Made by a program: the position numbers and the translations under genes
Assembly (NCBI RefSeq): GCF_026619415.1
Contig: NZ_JAOVZR010000001.1
Span: 3,456,501-3,520,500, forward strand
Length of the DNA: 64,000 nucleotides
Reading direction: 5' to 3'
Origin: Hoeflea algicola
GTDB lineage: Bacteria; Pseudomonadota; Alphaproteobacteria; Rhizobiales; Rhizobiaceae
Shown: one piece after another, positions 53,931 through 63,317 of the stretch
Numbering within the stretch: the first letter of the stretch is position 1
How the letters are laid out: the number at the start of each line of letters is the position of its first letter
Notes under the pieces: generated by a model
Database searches by the model: none
Seen by the model: the letters and a program-made list of their open reading frames with translations, nothing else
Told to the model about the DNA's origin: nothing

Positions 53931-55187
53931 TCAGCTGTCGATTCCAAACTCTGAAAAGGGCAGGAATGACACCATCCCGCCGCGGGCCACCGACGTCACG
54001 CTTTCTGTGATCTCGATCAGGCCCGTGGCCTTTCGTAGTCCCGAAATCAGGCCCGATCCGTCGCGTGCGAATTTGTGCGCGACGGGTCGCCCGTCATCTC
54101 CCGGTTCAAGCCAGCCGCGCCAGAATTCGCGGCGGCCGGGCTTCTTGCCGGGAACATCGAAGCTGGCCGCCACCGGAAATCGGACCGGTTCACGGTAGCT
54201 GCCGCCACCAAGAATCGTCAGCGCCGGCCGGACATAGAGCAGGAAGCAAACGAAGGCTGCGACCGGATTGCCGGGCAGACCCAGAAAAACGCAATCTTCA
54301 ATTTGTCCAAAGCTCATCGGCCGGCCCGGCTTGACCGCGATCTGCCAGAGATGGCGCGTGCCCAGCGTGTCGATGGCATTGATGATGTGATCTTCGTCGC
54401 CGCGCGAGGCGCCGCCGCTGGTCAGAATCACGTCATGGGTCTTGGCGACATCCGCAAGGGTAGCTTCAATCAGCGCTGCGTTGTCGGGCAGAATGCCGAG
54501 ATCGGTGACCTCGCAGGGCATTGTACCCAACAGGGCGTGCAGCATTGAGCGGTTGGAATCGTAGACCTGGCCCTGGGCAATTTCCGCACCCGGCTCGAGC
54601 AACTCGTCGCCGTTTGACAGGATCGCCACCCGGACCGGTGCGCGCACCTTGACCCGCGCCAGGCCGAAGGACGCAAGGGCTGCCATGTCTTGCGGGCGAA
54701 GCCGGGCAGCGCTTTGCAGCACAGCACTGCCTGCCGCTACATCCTCGCCGGCGCGGCGGGCATTGCTGCCGCGCTTGAGATCAAGCGGGACGGTGACCCG
54801 GTCGCCTTCGACCGTGCAGTCTTCCTGCATGGCGACCGTATCGGCACCATCGGGTATGGACGCGCCGGTGAAGATGCGGGCCGCTTGTCCGGGCTCGAGG
54901 CGATGGCTGCTCAAATCGCCGGCGGCGATGCGTGTGACCACCGGCATCGGGCCTGCGGCGGGCGCGGCAAAGGCGTAGCCGTCGACAGCGGAATTGTCAT
55001 GCAGCGGCACATTGCGCGGGGCGATGATATCGGCCGCAAGCCAGCGCCTTGAGGTTTTGGCGAGCGGCAGTTCCTCCACCCCGGCGACCGCCGACAATCT
55101 GCCGGTAAGAATCGCCAGGCATTCCTCGTGGCTCAGTCGGTCCTTGTCGGTCAGGAAGCAATCCTTCAACAGCTTGCGCGAGGTCAT
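53931..55187 (-). CDS. moeA: Molybdopterin molybdotransferase MoeA
   Basis: 418 aa. MoeA inserts Mo (or W) into adenylylated molybdopterin. DNSAVDGYAF (~64-73) and FTGASIPDGADTV (~105-118) are the substrate signatures. SNGDELLEPG and LTSGGASRGDEDH follow in the catalytic domain, then a C-terminal MoeA-C barrel. It starts on the mobB stop (ATGA overlap of four bases). The stop codon abuts the convergent tupA stop. Confidence 0.93.
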   Translation of the reverse strand: MTSRKLLKDCFLTDKDRLSHEECLAILTGRLSAVAGVEELPLAKTSRRWLAADIIAPRNVPLHDNSAVDGYAFAAPAAGPMPVVTRIAAGDLSSHRLEPGQAARIFTGASIPDGADTVAMQEDCTVEGDRVTVPLDLKRGSNARRAGEDVAAGSAVLQSAARLRPQDMAALASFGLARVKVRAPVRVAILSNGDELLEPGAEIAQGQVYDSNRSMLHALLGTMPCEVTDLGILPDNAALIEATLADVAKTHDVILTSGGASRGDEDHIINAIDTLGTRHLWQIAVKPGRPMSFGQIEDCVFLGLPGNPVAAFVCFLLYVRPALTILGGGSYREPVRFPVAASFDVPGKKPGRREFWRGWLEPGDDGRPVAHKFARDGSGLISGLRKATGLIEITESVTSVARGGMVSFLPFSEFGIDS

Positions 55188-55702
55188 GCAGCAGTCTCTC
55201 CCAATCCGGTCTTGAGCGCGATCATATCGGCAATGCCACTGATGTCATCGAGCGCGAACACCGGAATTGTCGCGTCGGGAACCAGATGATCGGCAGCGAC
55301 GGCGCAAATGTTGGCATCATCATCGGCCAGCGACGTCCGGTCCGCTGCCGCAAGCCTGCGCGCCTCGATTTTTGGGTGGCTTTCGCGCTTGTAGCCTTCG
55401 ATCAGCACCAGATCACACGGCGACAGCCTGGCCAGGATGTCCTGCAGTGAGGGCTCGTCCGCATCGCCGAGTTCGTGCATGATCGCCCATCTGTGGCCTG
55501 ACACAATCGCCACTTCCCCTGCACCCGCCAGGCGATGGCGGTGACTATCGGTGCCTTCCTGGTCGACGTCAAACAAGTGATGCGCATGCTTGACGGTGGC
55601 AATGCGAAAGCCGCGGCGCGTGAATTCCTCAACCAGCCGGCAGGTCAGTGTGGTCTTGCCCGAGTTCTTCCATCCGGTGATACCGAAGACGCGCTGGATC
55701 AT
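55184..55702 (-). CDS. mobB: Molybdopterin-guanine dinucleotide biosynthesis GTPase MobB
   Basis: 172 aa. P-loop GWKNSGKTTL (residues 9-18), then TVKHAHHLFD and EGTDSHRHRLAGA, the MobB pattern. It assists MobA in making the guanine dinucleotide form of the cofactor used by formate dehydrogenases. The start at 55702 overlaps the mobA stop by four bases. Confidence 0.92.
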   Translation of the reverse strand: MIQRVFGITGWKNSGKTTLTCRLVEEFTRRGFRIATVKHAHHLFDVDQEGTDSHRHRLAGAGEVAIVSGHRWAIMHELGDADEPSLQDILARLSPCDLVLIEGYKRESHPKIEARRLAAADRTSLADDDANICAVAADHLVPDATIPVFALDDISGIADMIALKTGLGETAA

Positions 55703-56319
55703 GCAGGCGCCCCGGCGAGATGGCGTTCCGCCTCGGCCAGTTCTTCGGGCGTATTGGCATTGAAGAACGGATCCGGCATTCCGTCTCCGTCCGCCTCGAA
55801 ATCGCAAAACGCAAAATCGTGCCGGTGGACCCAGGCCAGCACCTTCATCGTGTCGCTGGTGACCAGCCACTCAGCCAGATCGTCGCGCAATGCCACCGGC
55901 CACAGTCCGAAAACTGAATGCCGGTTGCCACCCGAGCGGGCGATGACAATGCGCTCCGGGCCGCTTAGCTCCGAGAACCGGTCTACCAGATCGAGCGGCA
56001 GGAACGGCGTATCTGTCGCGGCACTGACGATGTGGGTGATGCCCGGCAGCTTTGCCGCCCATTCAAGCCCGGTCAGCACGCCGGCAAGCGGGCCGACATG
56101 ACCGCCGATCGTGTCGGGCAGTACCGGCAGACCAAATTGAAGATAGGGTTCCGGGTCTGAATTGGCATTGATCGCGAGCTGATCCACCTGCGGCGCAATC
56201 CGGTCGATCACCCGCGAGATCATCGATTGTCCGGCGAGCATTTGCAGCGCCTTTTCGCCGCCGCCCATCCGCCGCGACAACCCGCCTGCCAACACCAGCC
56301 CGGCGATTTTGCTGCTCAT
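55699..56319 (-). CDS. mobA: Molybdenum cofactor guanylyltransferase MobA
   Basis: 206 aa. The nucleotide-binding N-terminus is LVLAGGLSRRMGGGEKAL. GPLAGVLTGLEWA, a TDTPFLP motif and RSGGNRHSVFGLW follow. MobA attaches GMP to molybdopterin to give MGD, the cofactor of FdhA. The start overlaps the fdhD stop by four bases (ATGA). Confidence 0.93.
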   Translation of the reverse strand: MSSKIAGLVLAGGLSRRMGGGEKALQMLAGQSMISRVIDRIAPQVDQLAINANSDPEPYLQFGLPVLPDTIGGHVGPLAGVLTGLEWAAKLPGITHIVSAATDTPFLPLDLVDRFSELSGPERIVIARSGGNRHSVFGLWPVALRDDLAEWLVTSDTMKVLAWVHRHDFAFCDFEADGDGMPDPFFNANTPEELAEAERHLAGAPA

Positions 56320-57275
56320 GAATCATCCCCCGAAGCGCCCTTGCGGCGATGCCGCGGCGCTTCACCAGCGGCTTCAGCTGGATCACCATCAAATTCGATC
56401 CGCTCCAGACCTGCGAGCGCCAGAAACCTTTTGCCGCGCGCCCGGCCGATCAGTGTTAAACCGGCCTTTTGTGCAAGCTCCACGCCCCAGGCCGTGAAAC
56501 CCGAGCGGGACACGAGGATGGGAATACCCATCATCACGGTCTTGATCACCATCTCCGAGGTCAGCCGTCCGGTGGTGTAGAAAACCTTGTCGTCAGCCGA
56601 GACCTTGTTCATGAACATCCAGCCGGCGATCTTGTCGACCGCATTGTGCCTGCCGACATCCTCCATATAGACCAGCGGCACGTCGCCCTGGCACAGCACG
56701 CAGCCGTGGATCGCGCCGGCTTCCAGATAAAGGCTCGGCGCAGAGTTGATCTTGTGGGTCAGCGCATAGAGATCCGAGGTTTTTAGCCGCGCATCCGGCG
56801 CCAGATGGATGTCGGAGAAATTCTCCATCACATCGCCAAACACGGTTCCCTGGGCGCAGCCCGAGGTGCGCACTTTCTTCTGCAACTTGGTCTCGTAATC
56901 GGTCTCGCGTTTGGTGCGCACCACCACCACTTCGAGATCGTCGTCATAATCGATCGCGGTGATCTCGTCGTCGGCCTGCAGCATGTTCTGGTTCAAGAGA
57001 TAACCGACAGCCATCAGGTCCGGATGATCGCCGATCGTCATCATGGTGACGATTTCCTGGCGGTTGAGATAAAGCGTCAGCGCCTTTTCCGTGACCACCC
57101 GTGTAGTCACCTTTGCGCCCAGATGATCGACGCCGGTGACCTCGGCCGAAAGCCGCGGGTCGGAGGGATCGGTCTTGAGCAGAAAACCGTCGTCAGACGG
57201 GGGCAGGGCTATCGTCACGGGAACAACTTTCACTTCGAGTCCATCAATGGCCGATGCTAGTGAGATTTGGCTCAA
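56316..57275 (-). CDS. fdhD: Formate dehydrogenase accessory sulfurtransferase FdhD
   Basis: About 319 aa if the TTG at 57275 (about ten bases after GGAG) is the start; GTG codons at 57233 and 57218 are alternatives. FdhD passes sulfur from the cysteine desulfurase to the Mo/W cofactor, which is essential for formate dehydrogenase activity. The usual CxxC loop is here RTSGCAQGTVFG with one Cys (~140). A CVLC pair lies further on at about 192-195 in the segment HGCVLCQGD. GRHNAVDKIAG and the C-terminal SRSGFTAWGVELA segment are conserved. Confidence 0.9.
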   Translation of the reverse strand: MSQISLASAIDGLEVKVVPVTIALPPSDDGFLLKTDPSDPRLSAEVTGVDHLGAKVTTRVVTEKALTLYLNRQEIVTMMTIGDHPDLMAVGYLLNQNMLQADDEITAIDYDDDLEVVVVRTKRETDYETKLQKKVRTSGCAQGTVFGDVMENFSDIHLAPDARLKTSDLYALTHKINSAPSLYLEAGAIHGCVLCQGDVPLVYMEDVGRHNAVDKIAGWMFMNKVSADDKVFYTTGRLTSEMVIKTVMMGIPILVSRSGFTAWGVELAQKAGLTLIGRARGKRFLALAGLERIEFDGDPAEAAGEAPRHRRKGASGDDS

Positions 57276-57318
57276 ACGCAACTCGCTCCGGCATTGAGTG
57301 CAATCAAATTGAACCGCT

Positions 57319-57555
57319 CTAACCGCGCTTGCGGATACGGTAGCGCATCTCAGGTCCAGTGGTAACGGTGGAGAGCAATTCGTGCCCGGATTCGCTGCAG
57401 AAAAACGGCACGTCGATGGCAGAAAGCGGATCGTCGCAAACCAGGCAAAGCACGGCGCCCACCGGCATTTCGCCCAGACGCTTGCGCGCCTTGAGAACCG
57501 GCAGCGGGCATTCCAGCCCAAGGGTCAGAAGTTCGACATCAAAATCCATATGCAT
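57319..57555 (-). CDS. TusA-family sulfurtransferase
   Basis: 78 aa. The sulfur-carrying Cys is in GLECPLPVLKARK near residue 16, the TusA/SirA signature. FCSESGHELLS follows. It starts at 57555 (ATG, second ATG at 57549) and is the first gene of tusA-fdhD-mobA-mobB-moeA. It may relay sulfur to FdhD. A second Cys pair in LCLVCDD is unusual but seen in some paralogues. The broken IS6 element begins about 40 bases upstream. Confidence 0.85.
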   Translation of the reverse strand: MHMDFDVELLTLGLECPLPVLKARKRLGEMPVGAVLCLVCDDPLSAIDVPFFCSESGHELLSTVTTGPEMRYRIRKRG

Positions 57556-57596
57556 TACTTAATATGAAATGCGTTCGACTGGAACAGGTTGATTGA

Positions 57597-58407
57597 GAGT
57601 GATGTCAGGTTAATTCCTGACGAGTGCATATCCGGTATGCGCGGAGTTATCAGGCAGCATTTCCGGCCACGTCCTTCCAATGTGCGATCGCCCTGAGTCG
57701 ATGCAGATGGACTTCGTTGGCCGAGTATTTCTGGTGGGTTGGGACAAACAGATTTCGGACAGCGGAGAAGACATTGACGAAACGTTGCAAAGCGCCCGGC
57801 GAGTGGAACCGCTGCATCACTCGCTCCCGTTTCCGCAGAGGAAGATGAGAGTTCTCGGCGCGATTGTTCGACCCTTTGTGTGATTGATGCTCGACGGTGG
57901 ACATGACTTGACGCCGCATGGCTGCGTAAGAACGAAGTTCGTCGGTGACAATACGCTTCGGCATGGATTTCTGCTTCTTCATCAGCCGGATCAGAAGGCG
58001 TTTCGCAGCCCTTTGTGTTTCGGCGTATCTGGGCGATCTCGTCGAGAACGTAGCCGTCCTGATCGACTGCGCGCCAGAGCCAGTATTTCCGGCCGCCGAT
58101 CGTCACGACCACCTTGTCCAGATGCCGGATGTCGCTCGGGTTTGGCGGCTTCCGACGCAAGCAGTTAGCATAGTACGGGCCGCATTTCTTCGCCCAACAA
58201 CGGATAGTCTCATAGGAAACGATGAGGCCGCGCTCCAATAGCATTTCCTCCACCAGGCGCAGGCTCAACGGAAATCGCAAGGATAGCCAAACCGTATGGG
58301 CTATCACAGCGGGTGGAAAACGATGGCGTTTGCAACTAACAGGGTTCATGTTCATGACGGCCAGATAGCCGCAAAAACTTTCAACTGCAGTTCACCTGAC
58401 ATCACCC
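57597..58407 (-). mobile_element. IS6-family insertion sequence, decayed
   Basis: About 810 bp, the usual IS6 size. The left end at 57597-57613 carries GTGATGTCAGGTTAA and the right end (58391-58407) the inverted GTGATGTCAGGTGAA, a nearly perfect pair. The transposase inside is frameshifted. I found no matching 8-bp target duplication, and a third copy of the end lies at about 58679. Confidence 0.8.
57650..58355 (-). pseudogene. IS6-family transposase, frameshifted
   Basis: The N-terminal part (58355 to ~58012) starts MNMNPVSCKRHRF and contains the helix-turn-helix region and WLWRAVDQDGYVLDEIA. The rest continues in another frame (58010 to 57650) with KRIVTDELRSYAAMRR and NNRAENSHLPLRKRER, holding the second Asp and the Glu of the DDE triad. 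A run of three G (58009-58011, minus strand) where two would keep the frame explains the break. Unlikely to be active unless the extra base is a sequence error. Confidence 0.85.
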
Positions 58408-58511
58408 TTCAGCCCCATTAGAGCATCCGCCAATCGTCAAGGTCGAGACAACGTCACATCGCCGCTTCGCAGCAATATGCCGCGGAGTAGCGTCGAGAGA
58501 TTGTACTGTCG

Positions 58512-58679
58512 TCAGGTCTCCACGCTCGGATAGTCTTGATCCCGCCAATGTTGCAGCTTGGCCGCGAATTCGCGTTGGAATGAAAGCGGACCGGATTTCG
58601 CCATGTAGGGCTCCTCATAGATGCCGATAAACATGGTCAGGTTGAGGAAAAAATGCGCGCCCATTTCGAACAGGGCGAG
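58512..58679 (-). pseudogene. C-terminal fragment of an unidentified gene next to an IS6-like end
   Basis: An open frame without a start at its upper end runs from 58679 to a TGA at 58512-58514, about 55 codons. It begins LALFEMGAHFFLNLTMFIG and ends QDYPSVET, with a clean coding pattern. It is cut exactly at the third IS6-like end at 58679-58694. I do not recognise the protein. Confidence 0.5.
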
Positions 58680-58699
58680 TTAACCTGACATCATGCCCC
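58679..58699. repeat. Solo IS6-type terminal repeat
   Basis: GTTAACCTGACATCATGCCC matches the inverted form of the left end of the neighbouring IS6 element over 13 bases (GATGTCAGGTTAA). It suggests a second IS6 copy that was deleted, or a rearranged single element. Confidence 0.55.
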
Positions 58700-58817
58700 T
58701 GCACTGGCATTGACTCATTGAGATCAACATTGAGACAATGGAACTCGCCTCCAGACCCTTCCCAAACCGATTGATCTGCCCGGGGAGAGTTGATGGGCGG
58801 GCTTGCAGGATAGCATT

Positions 58818-59792
58818 ATGCATCGATGGTTGATTCCGACAGCGGCGGCTTTCGCACTTGTCTTCACAGTAGGCGTCGTTTTTTTAGCGTTGAAGCCGAA
58901 CAATGAAGTGGGGACATCAGGGTATCAGGTTCGCCATTGGTCAATTCAGCTCCAGGGCATCAAGCCTGAACTGATCGAGAGTCGAAATGACGATTTGACC
59001 GTCATTGATTATTCTGCCGATGGCCACGCGGAAACCATCTTCACTTCGGCAGATTTGGCGCGCATCAAGACGCGCCCCGATGGTGGGCAAAAACTCGTTC
59101 TTGCCTATCTCAGTATCGGGGAATCGGAATCCTACCGGCATTATTGGGATCCGGTATGGAGCATCCGCAGGCCAGATTGGATGGGAGCCGAAAACCCTCG
59201 CTGGCCAGGAAATTTTTCTGTCGATTATTGGACGCGAGAGTGGCGAAGTGTCCTTTACGGGGATCCCGATGCCTATTTGGACCGGATTCTTGCCGCAGGA
59301 TTTGACGGGGTCTATCTCGATACAATCAGCGAGTTCACACGTGCTGAAGGTAAAGATCGCCCGAGAGCCGCAAAAGCCATGATTGATCTCATTGTGGATC
59401 TGGCAGCTTATGCGCGCGAGCGTCGGCCAAATTTTCTGGTGATCGCGCAAAATCCCGGATCGCTTGCGCGGAGTGAGAGAATGCGATCGGTGATCGATGC
59501 AATCGCTCAGGAAGACCTCCTATATGGTGTTGATGGCGACGGCAAAGAAAACTCAGAGAACTATTTCAAACGGGTCTCGGCAAGTTTGAACGTGGCGTAT
59601 CAGGCCGGCCTGCCGATTCTCGTTGTTGAGTACCTGCCTGTCGGTGAGAAACGCATGGAAGCGGCCAAACGGCTTGGTCAATTAGGCTATGTTGCCACTT
59701 TTGCTACTCGCAAACTCGATCAACCAAGCGACAGCGATCCGGTCTCAGCTCAGGTCTCGTTTGGCATTCGGGCGGCCAATGCACCTCGCTGA
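58818..59792 (+). CDS. TM1410/MJ1477-type glycoside hydrolase (PelA-like hydrolase domain), membrane-anchored
   Basis: 324 aa. The N-terminal helix (residues ~6-26) is a signal anchor. The rest is a TIM-barrel hydrolase of the endo-alpha-1,4-polygalactosaminidase-like (GH114/GH166) group: SIGESESYRHYW, FDGVYLDTISEF with the acidic catalytic pair region, and VVEYLP. PelA in Pseudomonas has a related N-terminal hydrolase that cuts Pel. Here it is a separate protein converging on pelG with a 43-base overlap. Its start at 58818 is the second of two in-frame ATG-type codons. Confidence 0.78.
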   Translation: MHRWLIPTAAAFALVFTVGVVFLALKPNNEVGTSGYQVRHWSIQLQGIKPELIESRNDDLTVIDYSADGHAETIFTSADLARIKTRPDGGQKLVLAYLSIGESESYRHYWDPVWSIRRPDWMGAENPRWPGNFSVDYWTREWRSVLYGDPDAYLDRILAAGFDGVYLDTISEFTRAEGKDRPRAAKAMIDLIVDLAAYARERRPNFLVIAQNPGSLARSERMRSVIDAIAQEDLLYGVDGDGKENSENYFKRVSASLNVAYQAGLPILVVEYLPVGEKRMEAAKRLGQLGYVATFATRKLDQPSDSDPVSAQVSFGIRAANAPR

Positions 59793-61219
59793 GAAACAGA
59801 CTGTTCGCTCTGGTCTGATTGTTCTTCTGAAGGGCGGAATACGGCGTCCATGAAAGTGTGGTACGTCACATCAGTGAGCGCCCGCTGCATCGCCCACCAG
59901 GCTATCAACGCTGAGATGGAAGCGGCGACCAGGTAATTGGTTCCGAGAAAACGCTCTCCGAACAGAACAACGGCTGCAGCCGATACGCCATTTGCCACCA
60001 GGAATATTCCTTGCAGTATTGCAAATTCCAAACGTCTATCGATCATGAGTACGATCCCGGAGCATGCGATAAACACGAAGTGGCAGGCAACCCCCGCAAG
60101 CGCAATGCGGTAAACCGAAATCTGCCGGTAGGTCATCCCGAGTTGTTCGGCAAAGAGCGGTGCACAGATTGCAACTGCGAGACACAGCACTGTCTCTGCG
60201 CGAAATATGATGCCCAGGCGTCGATGTACCTGCTCAGCAAGGGTTTCACCTAGCTGATCGATCTCCGCAAGAGTGGCATGCGAAAGAATGGACGCGACAA
60301 ACTGTCTGAGATTACGGACAAGACCTGTTTCCAGATGGACCAGAAAAGCAGCCAATCCCGGTATCAGCATAAGCTGCGCCCAGAAAAGCGGCGTGTCGTA
60401 AAGTGCTGAATTGGGGAGGCCTTCAACGGTCTTGGTGCCGAATTTCGAGGTCCATATCACCCATCTGTCGACCCAAAGACCGGCCGCACCGATGGCTGCT
60501 GCTACACCCAACAGTGCAAGAGCTCCGGATTTCGTGGACTTTCGATGACGAAGATATGCCGTTGAAGATACAGGAAATGGGAAGATGCTCATTGCCCGTT
60601 CCAGCAATATGCAGACCGTGACCATCTGGCCTCCCGTAAAGCAAAGAAGTGCCAAGGGTAAGCTGGCGTCAGACACGAGAGCGATTGATGCCCCGGTGAC
60701 GGAGACCAACCCACCTGCCAGGTAAGCAAGGATGACTGGTCGAAACCTCATGACACTGCCACAGACCACCATCAGTGGCCATTGAATGGAAACGGTGAGT
60801 GTGGTGGCGATGTAAGCAGCGCCCATTGCAAGGGATTGCGGAATGACGATAATCCAGATCACCATCGAAAGCGCTAATGTCGTCATGGCAGACCAAAGAA
60901 TCGACTTAAGAAGTATGAACGGAACGGCTTCCAGTTTTCCGCTGTAAAGACTGTCCGATATACGTTTTGTCGCCATCAGCGTTGGAGCCGCAGAAGCGAC
61001 CATCGCAATCATGAAAGCATAGACGATGCTGAGCCTGAGAGAAGTCAGGAAGTCGGAGCTGTCAAACCAGGATGCCGGAATGGCCAGAAGCGCCAGACTT
61101 GCAACGGTGACCAGCCAGGCACCGGATGTGGCGATTGCCCCGCCGAGCAGAGCAGATGCGCCGGACAAGGCGGTCCCTCTACGGTCCAGCTGTTGCAATG
61201 CAAAACCTATTCCCGCCAT
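59750..61219 (-). CDS. pelG: Exopolysaccharide Pel transporter PelG
   Basis: 489 aa with about 12 membrane segments. The N-terminus MAGIGFALQQLDRRG is the PelG start motif, and the MATE/flippase-like core with R-I-S-D-S-L-Y follows. PelG is thought to move Pel across the inner membrane with PelD and PelE. It overlaps pelF by 13 bases. Confidence 0.9.
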   Translation of the reverse strand: MAGIGFALQQLDRRGTALSGASALLGGAIATSGAWLVTVASLALLAIPASWFDSSDFLTSLRLSIVYAFMIAMVASAAPTLMATKRISDSLYSGKLEAVPFILLKSILWSAMTTLALSMVIWIIVIPQSLAMGAAYIATTLTVSIQWPLMVVCGSVMRFRPVILAYLAGGLVSVTGASIALVSDASLPLALLCFTGGQMVTVCILLERAMSIFPFPVSSTAYLRHRKSTKSGALALLGVAAAIGAAGLWVDRWVIWTSKFGTKTVEGLPNSALYDTPLFWAQLMLIPGLAAFLVHLETGLVRNLRQFVASILSHATLAEIDQLGETLAEQVHRRLGIIFRAETVLCLAVAICAPLFAEQLGMTYRQISVYRIALAGVACHFVFIACSGIVLMIDRRLEFAILQGIFLVANGVSAAAVVLFGERFLGTNYLVAASISALIAWWAMQRALTDVTYHTFMDAVFRPSEEQSDQSEQSVSQRGALAARMPNET

Positions 61220-62787
61220 GGCTTCACGTCTTCCTCATGATCCAGCAGCTCTGAATACAGCGCGCCATAGGCGCGTAGGCACACGTCTTCACGGTAGTTT
61301 CTGCTGACCCGTTGTCGCGCGGCGGTTCCCATTTCCTGCCTTAACTCGGGAGAGCGCAGCAAGGCTGCTACTGCGTCGGCGATCGCAGCGGGCGAGACCG
61401 GATCAACGACAATGCCGCCAGGCGGCAGATCGCTACATTGGCCACCAGGTCCGGTAAGCAGGATCTCTCGGCATGCCCCAACGTCTGTAACGACACTTGG
61501 CACACCGGCCGCACAGGCTTCGAGCAGTGCGAGCGGCTGTCCTTCGCTGATGCTTGTCAAGACGTGCACATCAGTCTCCATCAGCAGGGGCTCGACAGGT
61601 ACATTGCCGGCAAAAGTGATGATCGTTTCCAACCGCTTCTTTTCCACGAGACGCTGACAGATCTTTGCATAATTGGGGTTTTCATTCATCGGTCCGGCGA
61701 TGGTTGCGGACAGATCCGGAAACTCGATGATGATAAGCGCGACAGCTTCGATAAAGCTGCAAATGTCTTTGATCGGGACAACTCGCCCGATGAGGGCGAT
61801 GCGCGGCGGTGCCGGTTCGAGCGGCACCCGTCGGGCGTCGAAACGCTCCATTCTCACCCCATTGGGAATGATGCGAGTTTGCTCGGGCGATGCGCCCGCC
61901 TCGATCTGATGGCGGCGATTGGTTTCGAAAAGAGTTGTGACGCAATCAGCGCTTTGATACGCGAGCCTCGCAAATGCGTCGAAAGCTTCTCCCCAGACGC
62001 GGCTGATCGTAGGGCGCGTTTCCGTCAATGTGTATCCCGTATCGATGCGGGTGCCGACCGGCGGCTGGGTCAGGAGTTCCATCCACCGCTCTCTCGCGTA
62101 AAGGCCGTGCTCGGTCACGACCACCTTGCGATCGAAGCGGATTTTGCAGATTGCGGCGAGAAGGCCGGCATAGCCAGTCGTTGTGGCATGATAAATGGCA
62201 GCGTCAGGCAATTTGGCTTCGATCAGACCGACAAGTCCTTCGTGCAAGGCGCGCCACGTCCAGAAATATCCCAGAAATGAACCCTCCGGACAGGCTTCTG
62301 AATACATCTGCCGGACAGTGTCAAACGCGAGGCGCGAGTTGAGAAGACTATCCGGCGAGTATGCGCCACCGGCGTCCATCAAACGTATCAGTTGCTCAAG
62401 AGCAGCTCTGTCGCCATGTTTGGAAATTGCAGTTAAAAGGACTGCGATATCACTGTTGCTGGTTCCACTTCTTCGTTTGAATGATTGTTTTGGTCGGCGC
62501 CGAAGAGGAAGAATCTGCTGGCTCGCGAGATTGACTGGCGGGGCATAACGGGTCGGAAGTTGTCGCTCGTCGGCCTGTATGCTGACGAGATGAAACCGCT
62601 TTTCCGGGTGCATCTCCATGAGACTCTGGGTCCACGCAGACACGCCACCGAGCACGAACGGATAACTGCCTTCAGTGATCAGGCAAACGTCGTCGGCCAG
62701 GCTGAAACTTGGATCGCAGCCGTCGATCAGGGATTGCTGGCGACCATATGTGTCTCCATGTCCAATCTTCCCGCCAGGAGCATTCAT
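61207..62787 (-). CDS. pelF: Pel glycosyltransferase PelF
   Basis: 526 aa GT4-type enzyme of the cytoplasm. The N-terminal motif CLITEGSYPFVLGGVSAW (in broken form near 35) is diagnostic of PelF. A C-terminal UDP-binding domain has IPNGV, LIGRVVPIKDI, and SEGQPLALLEACAAG. It polymerises the Pel backbone from a UDP-sugar. Its start overlaps the upstream gene by four bases (ATGA). Confidence 0.92.
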   Translation of the reverse strand: MNAPGGKIGHGDTYGRQQSLIDGCDPSFSLADDVCLITEGSYPFVLGGVSAWTQSLMEMHPEKRFHLVSIQADERQLPTRYAPPVNLASQQILPLRRRPKQSFKRRSGTSNSDIAVLLTAISKHGDRAALEQLIRLMDAGGAYSPDSLLNSRLAFDTVRQMYSEACPEGSFLGYFWTWRALHEGLVGLIEAKLPDAAIYHATTTGYAGLLAAICKIRFDRKVVVTEHGLYARERWMELLTQPPVGTRIDTGYTLTETRPTISRVWGEAFDAFARLAYQSADCVTTLFETNRRHQIEAGASPEQTRIIPNGVRMERFDARRVPLEPAPPRIALIGRVVPIKDICSFIEAVALIIIEFPDLSATIAGPMNENPNYAKICQRLVEKKRLETIITFAGNVPVEPLLMETDVHVLTSISEGQPLALLEACAAGVPSVVTDVGACREILLTGPGGQCSDLPPGGIVVDPVSPAAIADAVAALLRSPELRQEMGTAARQRVSRNYREDVCLRAYGALYSELLDHEEDVKPWRE

Positions 62788-63317
62788 GATGTACCTGGCG
62801 TACGGGCGGGGCCGCGAAATTCAGGAAGGAGTTCGCTGGCGACTGCGGCAGCATGAGACCGTATCGAGGGATCTGAGCTGTGGATCGCTCTCTCAAGGAC
62901 CGGCCAGAAATCACGGTCATATCTTTGAGCCAATAGTTCGATCGCCGCCTGGATACCAGCTTCGCCGCCGTTTTCGATTACGCTCGCGATAGGTTCGATC
63001 GACAAGGGAGCGTCAAGACCGGAATAGGGGGATGCTTCAATTCGCGCCGTGCCGGACGCCAGGCCGGGCCGCTCCAGCAATCTCTCGTTCGTTTCGTTTG
63101 GTGGTCGTGTGAGTGCAAGCGCCACCAGCCCAATGCCCAGTGCGCCGACAGGACCGAGCGCGGTGGTCGTGACAATCAGCAGAATTAGAAGGGTTATCTC
63201 CTCACCACGCCGCCAGCGCCAGAATGTCAAAGTTGCAAGGCCCGCCAGCACGACCAGATGCAATGCGAGGTAAGATGGCAGCCCCGGCAATAAAGCTGCC
63301 ATGCAGGCCTCGCTCAC
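62784..63317 (-). CDS. PelE-like membrane protein with helical repeat tail
   Basis: 177 aa from GTG at 63317 (ATG at 63302 also possible). Two or three membrane segments (~10-80) are followed by a soluble tail (~110-170) that looks like one or two HEAT-type helical repeats (AIELLAQRYDRDFWPVLERA). Pseudomonas PelE has two membrane helices and a TPR tail, so by position and layout this is the likely equivalent. Similarity is weak. Overlaps both neighbours by four bases. Confidence 0.6.
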   Translation of the reverse strand: MSEACMAALLPGLPSYLALHLVVLAGLATLTFWRWRRGEEITLLILLIVTTTALGPVGALGIGLVALALTRPPNETNERLLERPGLASGTARIEASPYSGLDAPLSIEPIASVIENGGEAGIQAAIELLAQRYDRDFWPVLERAIHSSDPSIRSHAAAVASELLPEFRGPARTPGTS

